From positions 124,001 to 188,000 of the forward strand of contig NZ_NMUL01000010.1 in the NCBI RefSeq assembly GCF_002234595.1: DNA of 64,000 nucleotides. Reading direction: 5' to 3'. Below, in pieces: positions 38,453 to 48,098 of the stretch. Numbering within the stretch: the first letter of the stretch is position 1; each line of letters starts with the position of its first letter. The notes beneath the pieces were generated by a model. The model was not told the DNA's origin. It saw only the letters and a program-made list of their open reading frames with translations, and did no database searches. The position numbers and the translations under genes are program-made. The stretch is from Amycolatopsis vastitatis. GTDB lineage: Bacteria > Actinomycetota > Actinomycetes > Mycobacteriales > Pseudonocardiaceae.

Positions 38453-41400
38453 GTGGAGGAAATCCGGGCCGAGTTCATCCGGCCGTTGCTGACGGCGTTG
38501 TCCGCGCACCCCGCCGAACGTCCTGCCTACTCCGACGGACGGCGGACGCTGACCTACGGTGAGCTGGCCCGCGCCAGCGCGGACTTCGCCGCGGGTCTCG
38601 GCGTGTCCCGGGGCGATCGCGTGCTGGTCCACGTCGGCAACCGGGTCGAGTTCGTCGTGGCCCTGCTGGCGGTGCTGCGGGCGGCGGCCGTCGGGGTACC
38701 GGTGAGCGCGCGGTCGACCGAGGCCGAGCTCGCCCACCTGGCCGGCGACTCGGGGGCGACGCTCCTGATCACCGAGGCGCGGCACGCCGAGATGGCGCAA
38801 CGGCTGCGCCCGGGCCTGCGGGTTCTCTACGTCGAGGAGCCGCCGGCGGCGGCGGGACCGCCGCGGGACGACCTCGGGCTGGACGAGCCCGCTTGGCTCC
38901 TCTACACCTCCGGCACCACCGGACGGCCGAAGGGCGTTCTCCTTTCCCAGCGCGCGATGCTGTGGTCGACCGCCGCCTGCTACGTCCCCGTGTTCGGGAT
39001 CGAGGCCGGTGACACCGTGGTGTGGCCGCTGCCGCTCCACCACGCCTACGCCCTGTCGCTCGCCTTCACCACCACGATCGCGCTCGGGGCCCACACCCGG
39101 CTCGCCGACGGCTGCACGCCGGAGCTGCTCGCCGCGTACCCGGGCTGCGTGCTCGCCGGGGTGCCTGCCACCTACCTGCGCCTCCGCCAGGAGGCCGACG
39201 GCCCGGTCGCCGCGCCGAGGCTGTGCCTGACCGGCGGTGCGCCGTGCACGCCGGCGACCCGCGCCGCGGCCCGGGAGCTGTTCGGCCTGCCCCTCGTCGA
39301 CGGCTACGGGAGCACCGAGACGGGCGGAAAGGTGGCGGTCGAGCGCCCCGGCGAACCGGGACTGGTCCCGGTGCCCGGCATGGAGGTCCGGGTCGACGCG
39401 GGGGAGGTGCTGGTCCGCGGCCCGGGACTGATGCTGGGCTACCACGGGCAGTCCGAGTCGCCGCTGCGGGACGGCTGGTACCCCACGGGTGACGCCGGCC
39501 GGTTCGAAGGCGGCCGGCTGGTGCTGGACGGCCGGGTCGACGACGTGATCGTCTGCGGTGGCCAGAACGTCCACCCGACCGAGATCGAGGCGGTGCTGGA
39601 GGAGTCTCCGTCGGTGCGGGAGGTCCTCGTCACCGGCCGGCCCGACGACGTCGTCGGGCAGGTGCCGGTGGCGTTCGTGGTCGCCGGGCCGGACGGCTTC
39701 GACGCCGAGGAACTGCGCCGCCTCTGCCTCAGCCGGCTATCGCTGCACAAGGTGCCGGTGGCCTATGTCGAAGTCGACTCGATCCCGCGGACCGCGTCGG
39801 GCAAACCGAGGCGGAACGCCCTGAAGCAGCCGGATCTGGCCGCGGCGGTGCGGGCCGAGCTGACGACCCTCTGCGGTCACGACGGCGGCGACGGGTGGCG
39901 GGACCGGCCCTTCACCGACCTCGGGTTGTCCTCACTGGCCGGCGTGCAGTTCCGGCACCGGATCACCGCGCTGACCGGCGTGCCCGTCCCGCACTCGCTG
40001 ATCTACGACTTCCCCACGCCGGGCGCGGTGATCGCCGAGCTGACGCGGCTCGCCTCGGCGAGGCCGGGGGAGCCGCCACGCGCGAGCCCGGCGCCGTCCG
40101 CGGAACCGATCGCCGTCGTGGCGATGGCGTGCCGGTTCCCCGGCGGGGTGCGCTCGCCGGAGGACCTGTGGCGGCTCGTGGCGGACCGGGTGGACGCGAC
40201 GGGGGAGTTCCCCGCCGACCGCGGCTGGGACGTGGCCGGGTTGTACGACCCGGATCCGGACCGGATCGGGCACTCGGTGACCCGCCGCGGCGGGTTCCTC
40301 GACGGTTTCGCGGACTTCGACGCCGGGATGTTCGGCATCTCGCCGCGGGAGGCGCTGGCGACCGACCCGCAGCAGCGGCTGCTGCTGGAGACGTCCTGGG
40401 AGGCGTTCGAGCGGGCCGGCATCGACGTCGCGACGCTGCGCGGCAGCGACACGGGCGTGTTCGTCGGCGTCATGAACGAGGACTACGCGAGCCGGTTCAC
40501 CACCGCCAACGAACTCGAGGCGTGGCTGGGTATCGGCTCCTCCCACGCGGTCGCCTCGGGCCGGATCTCCTACACCTTCGGGCTCACCGGGCCCACCCTG
40601 ACCGTCGACACGGCCTGCTCGTCGTCGCTGGTCGCGCTGCATCTGGCCGTGAAGGCGCTGCGTGACGGGGAATGTTCGCTCGCCCTCGCCGGCGGGTCCA
40701 CGGTGATGGCCACCCCGCGGACCTTCCTGGCCTTCAGCCGGCAGCGCGGCCTCTCCCCGGACGGCCGCTGCCGGTCCTACGCGGCCGGAGCCGACGGCAC
40801 GGCGTGGTCGGAGGGCGCCGGGGTGATCCTGCTGGAACGGCTGTCCGACGCCCGCCGGCACGGGCACCCGGTGCTGGCCGTGCTGCGCGGCACCGCGGTG
40901 AACGCCGACGGCGCGTCGAACGGCCTGACCGCGCCCAGCGGACGCGCCCAGCAGGCGCTGATCGCGGCGGCGCTCGCGGACGCGGGGCTGACCGCGGCGG
41001 ACGTCGACGCCGTCGAAGGGCACGGGACGGGAACGCCGCTGGGCGACCCGATCGAGGCGGACGCGCTGATGGCGGCGTACGGGCGTGGCCCGCGCCGGGA
41101 GCCGCTCTGGCTCGGCTCGGTGAAGTCGAACATCGGCCACACCCAGGCCGCCGCCGGGGTCGCGGGGGTGATCAAGGTGGTGACGGCGTTGCAGCACGAG
41201 CAGCTGCCGGCGTCGCTGCACGCGGACGAGCCGAGCCCGCACGTCGACTGGGCGTCCGGCGAGGTGAAGCTGCTGGCGGAGGCCCGGCCGTGGCCGCACA
41301 CGGACCGGGTCCGCCGGGCGGGGGTGTCGGCCTTCGGGATCGGCGGCACCAACGCGCACGTGATCGTCGAGGAGGCACCGCCGTCGGAGGCTCCGGCCCG

Positions 41401-44400
41401 GCGGCCGTTCCCCGAGGCGCCCTGGCTGCTCAGCGCCGCGGACGGCGATGCGCTCCGGCTCGTCGCGGCCGGGCTGGCCGAGGCCCCCGACGCCGTCGAC
41501 GCCGTCGACGCCGTCGACGCCGTCGACGTATCCGACACTGCCTACACCCTCGCCCGGCGGACGCCGCTCGCGCACCGCGTGCTGGTGCCCGCGGCGAACC
41601 GGGAGGCCCTGCGAGCCGTCGCCGAAGGGCGCGTGCGCGGCCGGACCGTCCGAAGTGGAACCCGGCTGGCCGTGCTGTTCGGCGGGCAGGGCGCGCAGCG
41701 GGCCGGGATGGGCCGGGAGCTGGCCGAGCGGTTCCCGGTGTTCGCCGACGCCTTCGACGAGGCGTGCGAGGCCTTGGGCGGCGGCGTGCGCGACGTCGCC
41801 TTCACCGGCGGGGAAGCGCTGGACCGCACCGACCACGCGCAAGCCGCGCTGTTCGCCTTCGGCGTCGCGCAGTACCGGTTGTACGAGTCGTGGGGCCTGC
41901 GCCCCGACGTCCTAATGGGACACTCGATCGGCGAGATCACCGCCGCGCACGTCGCCGGCGTGCTCTCGCTGGCGGACGCGGCGACGCTCGTGGCGGCACG
42001 CGGCCGGCTCATGGCCGCGTTGCCCGGCGGCGGGGTGATGATCGCCGTAGAGGCCACCGAAGCGGACGTGGCTCCGCTCGTGGGCGACGCCGTGGCCGTC
42101 GCCGCGGTCAACGGGCCGCGTTCGGTGGTGCTCTCCGGGGAGGCGGCCGTGACGAAGGCGCTCGCCGACCGATTCGGCGGCGGCACGTTCCTGCGCGTCA
42201 GCCACGCCTTCCATTCGCCGCTGCTGGACCCGATGCTCGACGAGTTCCACGAGGTCGCCGCCGGGCTGAAGTACCACCGTCCCACCCTCCCGCTCGTCTC
42301 GTGCGTGACCGGAGAACTGGTCGACGAGATCGAGCCGGGCCACTGGCGGCGGCACGCCCGCTCGACCGTGCGGTTCGCCGGCGCGCTCGCCACAGCCGCG
42401 GCGCCGGGCCCGGTCGTCGGCCTCGAGATCGGCCCGGCGCCGGTGCTCGGCCGCCTGACCGCCGACGTCATGCCGACCGCGCCGGCCACGATGTCGGGCA
42501 CCGGGGTGCTGGCCGCGGCGGGTGCGGTGCACACGGCGGGCGTCCGGGTCGGCTGGTCCGCGGTGTTCGCGGGCTCGGGCGCGCGGATCACGCCGTTGCC
42601 CACGTACCCGTTCAAGCGCACCCGGTACTGGCTGGACCAGCCGTCCCCGGAGCAGGACGGCGGCGACCACGCCGTGCTCGGTCCGGCGCTGGAAGCGCCC
42701 GACTCGCCGCGGGTCGTGCACGGCGGCTCGCTCGGCGTCCGCCGCCACCGGTGGCTCGCCGACCACGTCGTCGGCGGATCCGTGCTGGTGCCCGGGACGG
42801 TGTTCGCCGAGCTGGCCCTGCACGCCGGCGGAGCGGGCGTCGAGGAGCTCGTGATCGAAGCCCCGCTGCGCCTGGACACCGAGGACGTCCACGTCCAGGT
42901 CGTCGTGGACGAGCCGAGGATCGACGTCTACGCCCGGACCCGCGACGAGAAGCAGTGGCGCAAGCACGCCGGGGGAAAGCTGCGCCCGCGCGGCCCGCTC
43001 CCGCCCACTTGGAATGGTGAGTGGCCGCCGGCCGGGGCCGTGGAAGCCGACGTCGCCGAGGCCTACCGCGCGCACGCCTACGGGCCCGCCTTCCAAGCCG
43101 TGCAACGCTTGTGGCTGCGCGGTGAGGAGTTCTTCGCCGAGGTCGAGCTGCCGCCGGACGTCGGGGGCCGGTTCGAACTGCACCCGGTCCTGCTGGACGC
43201 GGCCGTGCACGCGACCGCGCTGGCCGAGGGACCGGCGGCCGAGCAGCGGGTGCCGTTCCTCTGGAGCGGTGTCGAGGTCTACGCGCCCGGTGCGCGGCGG
43301 GCCAGGGTGCACGGCGTCCGCCTCGGCGTCGGCGCGGTCCGGGTCACGCTGTACGACGAAGCCGGGAACCCGACGGCCGGGATCGAAACGCTGACGACCC
43401 GGCCGATGGCGGCCCCCGACACGATGCTCTACCGTCCACAGTGGACTCCGATGCCGCCGGTGGCGGCCTCGGAGCCGGTGCGGACCGTCGAAATCGCGCC
43501 GGGTGACGTGCGCGCGGCGGCCGGTCACGCGCTCGCCGTTCTCCACGACTGGCAGGGCAGCGGCGAGCGGCTGCTCCTGGTCACCCGCAACGCGACCGGC
43601 CCCGATCCCGACCCGGCCGCCGCGGCGGCGTGGGGACTGGGCTGCGCGGCCGCGGCGGAATACCCGGGCCGGATCGGCCTGGTCGACCTCGAGCCGGGGT
43701 TCCCGGTGACGCGGGTGGCGGACCTCGCCGGCGGCAGCGCGGAACCGCAGATCGCCGTCCGCGACGGAGTGCCGCACGTCCTGCGGATCACGCGCGCCGC
43801 CCCGGCGCCGGAGCGGCCGATCGACACGGGCGGGACCGTGCTGATCACCGGCGGGACGGGAGCGCTCGGCGCCGTGCTGGCCCGGCACCTCGTCACCGCG
43901 CACGGCATCCGGCACCTCCTGCTGGTGAGCCGGAGCGGGCCCGCGGCGCCCGGCGCCGAGGAACTGCTTGCGTCCCTGCGGGAACTCGGGGCGGACGTGC
44001 GGATCGTCGCGGCCGACGTCGCGGACCGGGACACCGTGGTGCGGCTGGTCGGCAGCTGCGATCCGCCGTTGACGGCAGTCGTGCACAGCGCGGCCGTCGT
44101 CGACGACGGCGTGCTGGCGGCCCAGACACCGGAACGCCTGGACTTCGTGCTGCGTCCCAAGGCGGACGCGGCCCTGGTCCTCGACGAGGTGACCCGGCAC
44201 CTGCCGCTGACGGCGTTCGTCCTGTTCTCCTCGGTCGCCGGCGTGTTCGGCAAGGCCGGGCAGGCCAACTACGCGGCCGCGAACCGGCTGCTGGACGCCG
44301 TGGCGTGCCGCCGCCGCGCGGCGGGGCTGCCGGCGTTGTCGCTGGCGTGGGGGCTGTGGGAGCTCGGCACCGGTCTCGGCGACCGGATCTCGGCCACCGC

Positions 44401-44851
44401 CCGGCGGCGCATCCACGCGTCCGGCGTCGAGGGGCTGACCGCCGAGCAGGGCCTCGCGCTGTTCGACGCGGCACTCGGCTCGGCCGAACCGGTGCTGGTG
44501 CCGGTCCGCTTCGACCCGTCGGCGTCGATGGCGCCGCCGACCGGCGCTTCGGCCGTGCGTGCCGCCTCGGCACGGGAGAGCTGGCCGGAGAACCCGGCCG
44601 AGCCGGAGCTGCGCGAGCTGCTGCGCGCGGAGGTCGCCGCGGTCCTGGGCCACCCGGACCCCGCCGTGATCGCCGACGACCGCCCGTTCCCGGAGCTCGG
44701 GTTCGATTCGCTCACCGTGATCGAGCTGCGCACCCGGCTCACCGGCTTGTCGGGCGTCGACTTGCCGGCCACCGTCGTCTTCGACCGGCCCACCGTCGCC
44801 GAGCTGGCGCGGTACCTCATGGATCGCCGGCGTTCCCCCGGAGCGGGGTAG
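38453..44851 (+). CDS. Type I PKS: AL-ACP loading plus KS-AT-DH-KR-ACP module
   Basis: This 2132-residue protein has a GTG start. An acyl-CoA/acyl-AMP ligase loading domain (about 1-460, YTSGTTGRPKG) is followed by an ACP (Ser494). The KS has Cys722 in TACSSSL. The AT has GHSIGE with Ser1158 and HAFH (1251-1254), a malonyl pattern. The DH has HVVGGSVLVP from His1438 and DAAVH. The KR has GGTGALG, FSSVAGVFG, Tyr1940 and a VDDG stretch that points to B-type stereochemistry. The terminal ACP carries Ser2086 in LGFDSLT. The module should load a free acid, add malonate and give a 2-enoyl chain. No ER or TE is present, so the product must pass to another protein. A link to the FAAL/NRPS cluster is possible but unproven. 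Confidence 0.92.
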   Translation: MEEIRAEFIRPLLTALSAHPAERPAYSDGRRTLTYGELARASADFAAGLGVSRGDRVLVHVGNRVEFVVALLAVLRAAAVGVPVSARSTEAELAHLAGDSGATLLITEARHAEMAQRLRPGLRVLYVEEPPAAAGPPRDDLGLDEPAWLLYTSGTTGRPKGVLLSQRAMLWSTAACYVPVFGIEAGDTVVWPLPLHHAYALSLAFTTTIALGAHTRLADGCTPELLAAYPGCVLAGVPATYLRLRQEADGPVAAPRLCLTGGAPCTPATRAAARELFGLPLVDGYGSTETGGKVAVERPGEPGLVPVPGMEVRVDAGEVLVRGPGLMLGYHGQSESPLRDGWYPTGDAGRFEGGRLVLDGRVDDVIVCGGQNVHPTEIEAVLEESPSVREVLVTGRPDDVVGQVPVAFVVAGPDGFDAEELRRLCLSRLSLHKVPVAYVEVDSIPRTASGKPRRNALKQPDLAAAVRAELTTLCGHDGGDGWRDRPFTDLGLSSLAGVQFRHRITALTGVPVPHSLIYDFPTPGAVIAELTRLASARPGEPPRASPAPSAEPIAVVAMACRFPGGVRSPEDLWRLVADRVDATGEFPADRGWDVAGLYDPDPDRIGHSVTRRGGFLDGFADFDAGMFGISPREALATDPQQRLLLETSWEAFERAGIDVATLRGSDTGVFVGVMNEDYASRFTTANELEAWLGIGSSHAVASGRISYTFGLTGPTLTVDTACSSSLVALHLAVKALRDGECSLALAGGSTVMATPRTFLAFSRQRGLSPDGRCRSYAAGADGTAWSEGAGVILLERLSDARRHGHPVLAVLRGTAVNADGASNGLTAPSGRAQQALIAAALADAGLTAADVDAVEGHGTGTPLGDPIEADALMAAYGRGPRREPLWLGSVKSNIGHTQAAAGVAGVIKVVTALQHEQLPASLHADEPSPHVDWASGEVKLLAEARPWPHTDRVRRAGVSAFGIGGTNAHVIVEEAPPSEAPARRPFPEAPWLLSAADGDALRLVAAGLAEAPDAVDAVDAVDAVDVSDTAYTLARRTPLAHRVLVPAANREALRAVAEGRVRGRTVRSGTRLAVLFGGQGAQRAGMGRELAERFPVFADAFDEACEALGGGVRDVAFTGGEALDRTDHAQAALFAFGVAQYRLYESWGLRPDVLMGHSIGEITAAHVAGVLSLADAATLVAARGRLMAALPGGGVMIAVEATEADVAPLVGDAVAVAAVNGPRSVVLSGEAAVTKALADRFGGGTFLRVSHAFHSPLLDPMLDEFHEVAAGLKYHRPTLPLVSCVTGELVDEIEPGHWRRHARSTVRFAGALATAAAPGPVVGLEIGPAPVLGRLTADVMPTAPATMSGTGVLAAAGAVHTAGVRVGWSAVFAGSGARITPLPTYPFKRTRYWLDQPSPEQDGGDHAVLGPALEAPDSPRVVHGGSLGVRRHRWLADHVVGGSVLVPGTVFAELALHAGGAGVEELVIEAPLRLDTEDVHVQVVVDEPRIDVYARTRDEKQWRKHAGGKLRPRGPLPPTWNGEWPPAGAVEADVAEAYRAHAYGPAFQAVQRLWLRGEEFFAEVELPPDVGGRFELHPVLLDAAVHATALAEGPAAEQRVPFLWSGVEVYAPGARRARVHGVRLGVGAVRVTLYDEAGNPTAGIETLTTRPMAAPDTMLYRPQWTPMPPVAASEPVRTVEIAPGDVRAAAGHALAVLHDWQGSGERLLLVTRNATGPDPDPAAAAAWGLGCAAAAEYPGRIGLVDLEPGFPVTRVADLAGGSAEPQIAVRDGVPHVLRITRAAPAPERPIDTGGTVLITGGTGALGAVLARHLVTAHGIRHLLLVSRSGPAAPGAEELLASLRELGADVRIVAADVADRDTVVRLVGSCDPPLTAVVHSAAVVDDGVLAAQTPERLDFVLRPKADAALVLDEVTRHLPLTAFVLFSSVAGVFGKAGQANYAAANRLLDAVACRRRAAGLPALSLAWGLWELGTGLGDRISATARRRIHASGVEGLTAEQGLALFDAALGSAEPVLVPVRFDPSASMAPPTGASAVRAASARESWPENPAEPELRELLRAEVAAVLGHPDPAVIADDRPFPELGFDSLTVIELRTRLTGLSGVDLPATVVFDRPTVAELARYLMDRRRSPGAG
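41492..41527. repeat. Four 9-bp tandem repeats in the PKS KS-AT linker
   Basis: The unit GCCGTCGAC is repeated four times in frame and gives (AVD)x4 in the linker between the KS and AT. It is a microsatellite-like slippage site in a flexible region and may vary between strains. Confidence 0.9.
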
Positions 44852-44899
44852 CCGCTGCGCGAAGTCGAGGCAGTGGAGCCTCCACAGCCACTGATTTCT

Positions 44900-45370
44900 C
44901 TCACCGACACCGAGAAGCACGACGAGCCAGGAAACCAAACCGGCATCGTGAAGCGTGAAGCGAACGGATCCCCTTCCGACCAGCGTGACGACGATTACGG
45001 CCGCCGCGATGATCTGGATCATGGTGGCGATGAGGTCCAGCCACAGGCCGGCGCCGGCCTCGCCGTATTTCCCGGTTATCAGGAAGTTGATGTCGTACAT
45101 GGGGCCGGTGGGCGCGGTGGCCACGACACCCGGCAGCAGACCGGCTCCGGCCGATCTTGTCCGAGATCCGAGCAGGCAGAGGCCTACTCCGATGTCCAGG
45201 GCAGTCGAAATGACCACGGACAAGGTGTTGCTCGGCACGTTCGTCAGGTGGAAATCTCCAAGAAATTTGGGGAACAGGCGAGAAATCCGAGCGCGGCAGC
45301 CAGAACTGCCAAAACCCCGGCCGCAATGAGCGGTAGTGGTCTCGCGCTGAGGGGGTAGGTGTCAGCTGAT
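44900..45370 (-). pseudogene. Frameshifted and truncated small membrane protein gene
   Basis: Two hydrophobic peptides are read leftward in different frames. The first (LSARPLPLIAAGVLAVLAAA and on to GFLA) ends at a stop. The second picks up at about 45280 in another frame with LFPKFLGDFHLTNVPSNTLS and continues through DIGVGLCLL, MYDINFLITGKYGEAGAGLW and IQIIAAAVIVVTLV to WLVVLLGV. They join well if one indel at about 45275-45285 is undone. The C-terminus loses hydrophobic character at about 44905, close to the PKS stop. The second peptide stays open far into the PKS only because antisense GC-rich DNA lacks stops. I read this as a decaying membrane protein gene at a rearrangement edge. Confidence 0.6.
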
Positions 45371-45479
45371 CGCTCACGGTAACGATCCGTTGGTGGACAC
45401 CGCCATATGGACGAACGGGTTGATGCTTGGGAGGCTGGCCGGAGCCGAGTCGCCGACCGTCGCCAGTGAGGTGGAGGGC

Positions 45480-46391
45480 ATGGAGTTCAGGCAGCTGCGC
45501 TACTTCGTCACTCTTGCGGAGGAACTACATTTTGGCCGGGCGGCGGCGCGCGAGCACATCGTCCAGTCAGCGTTGAGCCAGCAGCTGGCTCGGTTGGAAC
45601 GGGAGCTGGGGGTGCTTCTGCTGGAGCGCACCACCCACCATGTTCGGCTGACCCGTGCGGGCAGCGCGTTTCTCGTCGAGGCGCGACAGATTCTCGCTCA
45701 CGCCAGCCGGGCCGCGATCACGGCACAGCGGGCCGCCGTCTCGGCGCCGACTTTGCGGGTGGGCATCGTCGACGCCGGCTATGACTCGATGCCTCAGATC
45801 CTGCAGCAGGTTCAGCAGCGCCATCCCGATCTGGAGATTCACCAGGTGGAGGTGGGTGTGCCGGAACAGTTCAAGCTGCTCGCCGACGGTCGGCTCGACG
45901 TCGGATTCGGGCGAGCCTCGTTGGCCCCGGCCGAGGTGGACTTCGAGCTGGTGCGGCTGGATCCGCTCGGTGTGCTGGTCGCGCGGGAGCACCGGTTCGC
46001 CGCATTGCCCCGTGTGCCGGTTCCGGCTCTGGCCACCGTGCCGGTGCTGCTCGGTGAGGAGGAACGGGCTCCGGAGTTCAACCATTTCGTGGTTGAGCTG
46101 TGCCGGTCGGTCGGCTTCCTCCCGACGGTCCATCGCGGAACCGTCGAAAGCATCCGAGCCGCAGTTGACCTGGTGGCACAGGGTCGATGTGTGCTGTGCG
46201 CCCCGGAGTCCTGCGTGTCTACGACTCACGACATCGTGTGGCGGCCGCTGACCACGCCCACATCTCTTTATCCCTGGTCGGTGCTGTGGCGGGCCGGTGA
46301 ACGGTCCGAGTACGTGCGCGCTGTGATCGTCGGCGCCCGTGCCCTTTCGCAAGATCTGGGCTGGCTGCAACCGTCCGACCGAACCACGTGA
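45480..46391 (+). CDS. LysR family transcriptional regulator
   Basis: This protein has 303 residues from MEFRQLRYFVTLAEELHFGR; GAGGG before the ATG supports this start over 45390. The N-terminal helix-turn-helix (AAAREHIVQSALSQQLARLERELGVLLLERT) is followed by the substrate-binding domain (TLRVGIVDAGYDSMPQILQQ, GRLDVGFGRA). The divergent neighbour is only the membrane-protein pseudogene, so its native target may have been lost or may lie elsewhere. Confidence 0.9.
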   Translation: MEFRQLRYFVTLAEELHFGRAAAREHIVQSALSQQLARLERELGVLLLERTTHHVRLTRAGSAFLVEARQILAHASRAAITAQRAAVSAPTLRVGIVDAGYDSMPQILQQVQQRHPDLEIHQVEVGVPEQFKLLADGRLDVGFGRASLAPAEVDFELVRLDPLGVLVAREHRFAALPRVPVPALATVPVLLGEEERAPEFNHFVVELCRSVGFLPTVHRGTVESIRAAVDLVAQGRCVLCAPESCVSTTHDIVWRPLTTPTSLYPWSVLWRAGERSEYVRAVIVGARALSQDLGWLQPSDRTT

Positions 46392-46578
46392 TGAGGTGAT
46401 GAGCACCCGTCATTGTCGCCGTTATTAGTTGCGGTGATGATCCTTGCTCAAATTGGCCATTTCCTGAACATGATCTGATCTGATCTGCTTGTGGGCGATT
46501 AGTATCGAGTACTTCAATGCCATCTGATCTGCGCGGACTGACATTTCGGCAAACGCGAATGAACAAAGGTGGAAGGCG
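46392..46578. promoter_or_regulatory. AT-rich promoter region with ATCTG repeats
   Basis: This 187-bp spacer precedes the LGFP protein gene. It is AT-rich and carries three tandem ATCTG units at 46473-46488 and two more at 46522-46531. The repeats are candidate binding sites. No boxes are assigned. Confidence 0.4.
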
Positions 46579-48006
46579 ATGGCGATGCCGAGAGAACACC
46601 TGACCGACTTCGACAATCCACATGCGGACGACCCTGATCTGGCGGAGGCCTACGAGGCGGGCTATCGAGAGGCGGCCTTCGGTACCCATGATGCGGACAA
46701 ACCATCGCCGTTCCCGGCGGGGCCACAGTCTGACGCCTGGAAAGAGGGCTTCGTCGCGGGTGCACGTCGTTTCCGCGCGTACCAGAAGGGCTACGCGCGG
46801 GGTATCACGCAAGGCCTGCAACACGAGGGCACTATCGACCCGATGCCGAACCCGCACCCGCCGGGTGACCTGGCCAACGCCTGGGGCGAGGGTCAGCAGG
46901 ACGGGTTGCTCACCGCGCGGGTTGTGCGCGACGACATCGCGACGAAGGCTCTGGAGATTGCGCACTTCGACCAGCCTGCCGGGCCGATCCATGGATCGGG
47001 GTGGTACTGGCAGGAATGGAACGGTGGCCGGGCCATCTATGTGCAGCGACCAGCGGACCACGAGCTGCCCCCCGACGCGGTGTTCGCGGTGGACGCACCG
47101 ATCCACGCCGAGTACCAGCGGCTCGGCGGCGTCGGTGGGCTGCTTGGTCGTCCCGTGGGCGACACGGAGAACGTGCCCGATGGCCGCGGCACGGTCAGTG
47201 AGTTTCAAAACGGCACGATGTACGCCACCGAGGCTACAGGAGCCCGTGAGGTGCATGGCCTGATCCGTCAGCATTGGCTCGAACGGGGTGGGCCTCGCAG
47301 TGACCTCGGTTACCCGACCAGCAACGAGTTGGACGAGCGAGCGGACCACGGGAAGGTCAACACCTTCGAGCGAGGGGATCTCTACTTCTGGCCCGACACC
47401 GGTGTTGTCGAGGTCGCCGGAATCCAGGTCCGCTACCGAGGCCAGAACTGTTTCGGGGAGTCAGACGAGATCTCCGCCGAGGACGAGACCTACATCGTCG
47501 CCAGCACGGTCGGTCCAACACAGGAAACAATCAAGTCCACGACCACGTCGATCGCCGACGTCAACGGAGGCGGCTCATACCCGGATTTCCTGGTCCTGTA
47601 CAGCGGAGCGCCCGCCGGCATCGGCGCGCTCGCCGTCACGATGATGGAACACGACGCGGGGAACCCCGACCAGTACCGGACGCAGATCGAAGGCGGCGTG
47701 CGCCTGGCCCTCAACGGCCTCGCCGGGGCCATCGCGGCAACCGGTGTCGGGCTCCCTGTCAGCGGCATCGCTCTCGCCCTGGCCAATGCAGGCGCCGGCC
47801 CCATCGCCAACGCCATCAACAGCGCCATCGGCTCCGGTGACGACCTGATCGGGACCGACGTCTTCCCCTTGGCCCCCAAGTCCCTCATTGAGCTCGCACG
47901 AGCAGAACTCCAACGCGAACGCGATGTGGAATTCAACCTGGCGACCAAACTGCTTTCAGCGGACGGAGGATCATACAAGGCGTACTTCGACGTCGACTTC
48001 GTCTAA
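46579..48006 (+). CDS. LGFP-repeat protein with glycine-rich hydrophobic C-terminal region
   Basis: This protein has 475 residues. The N-terminal 110 residues hold four spaced copies of an A-[YW]-x-x-G motif (AYEAGYREA, AWKEGFVAG, AYQKGYARG, AWGEGQQDG). Two LGFP-type repeats follow at about 170-275 (LGGVGGLLGRPVGDT, SDLGYPTSNEL), modules found in actinobacterial wall-associated proteins. The C-terminal third (ALNGLAGAIAATGVGLPVSG, then ALANAGAGPIANAINSAIGS) is glycine/alanine-rich and hydrophobic, like membrane-inserting segments. There is no signal peptide. I do not recognise a family for the whole protein. The next two small genes follow on the same strand. Confidence 0.85.
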   Translation: MAMPREHLTDFDNPHADDPDLAEAYEAGYREAAFGTHDADKPSPFPAGPQSDAWKEGFVAGARRFRAYQKGYARGITQGLQHEGTIDPMPNPHPPGDLANAWGEGQQDGLLTARVVRDDIATKALEIAHFDQPAGPIHGSGWYWQEWNGGRAIYVQRPADHELPPDAVFAVDAPIHAEYQRLGGVGGLLGRPVGDTENVPDGRGTVSEFQNGTMYATEATGAREVHGLIRQHWLERGGPRSDLGYPTSNELDERADHGKVNTFERGDLYFWPDTGVVEVAGIQVRYRGQNCFGESDEISAEDETYIVASTVGPTQETIKSTTTSIADVNGGGSYPDFLVLYSGAPAGIGALAVTMMEHDAGNPDQYRTQIEGGVRLALNGLAGAIAATGVGLPVSGIALALANAGAGPIANAINSAIGSGDDLIGTDVFPLAPKSLIELARAELQRERDVEFNLATKLLSADGGSYKAYFDVDFV

Positions 48007-48098
48007 GAGTTGTCACGTAACTGATGGGCGGGTTGCCGAGCTAATTACGACTGAACCGAGGACATGCGCATACCTGAATTCTGAGGAGACGATCGCAG

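Noticed and set aside
36298..38478. 726-codon minus-strand frame opposite the DUF6351 gene
   Set aside because: Shadow frame. The plus strand has a signal peptide and family motifs.
41912..45238. Long minus-strand open frame of 1108 codons opposite the PKS
   Set aside because: Only its first about 110 codons look protein-like (the membrane pseudogene). The rest is antisense to the well-supported PKS, with Arg/Gly/Pro-rich shadow translation.
44873..45358. Plus-strand frame of 161 codons after the PKS
   Set aside because: Hydrophilic shadow of the pseudogene strand with no family features.
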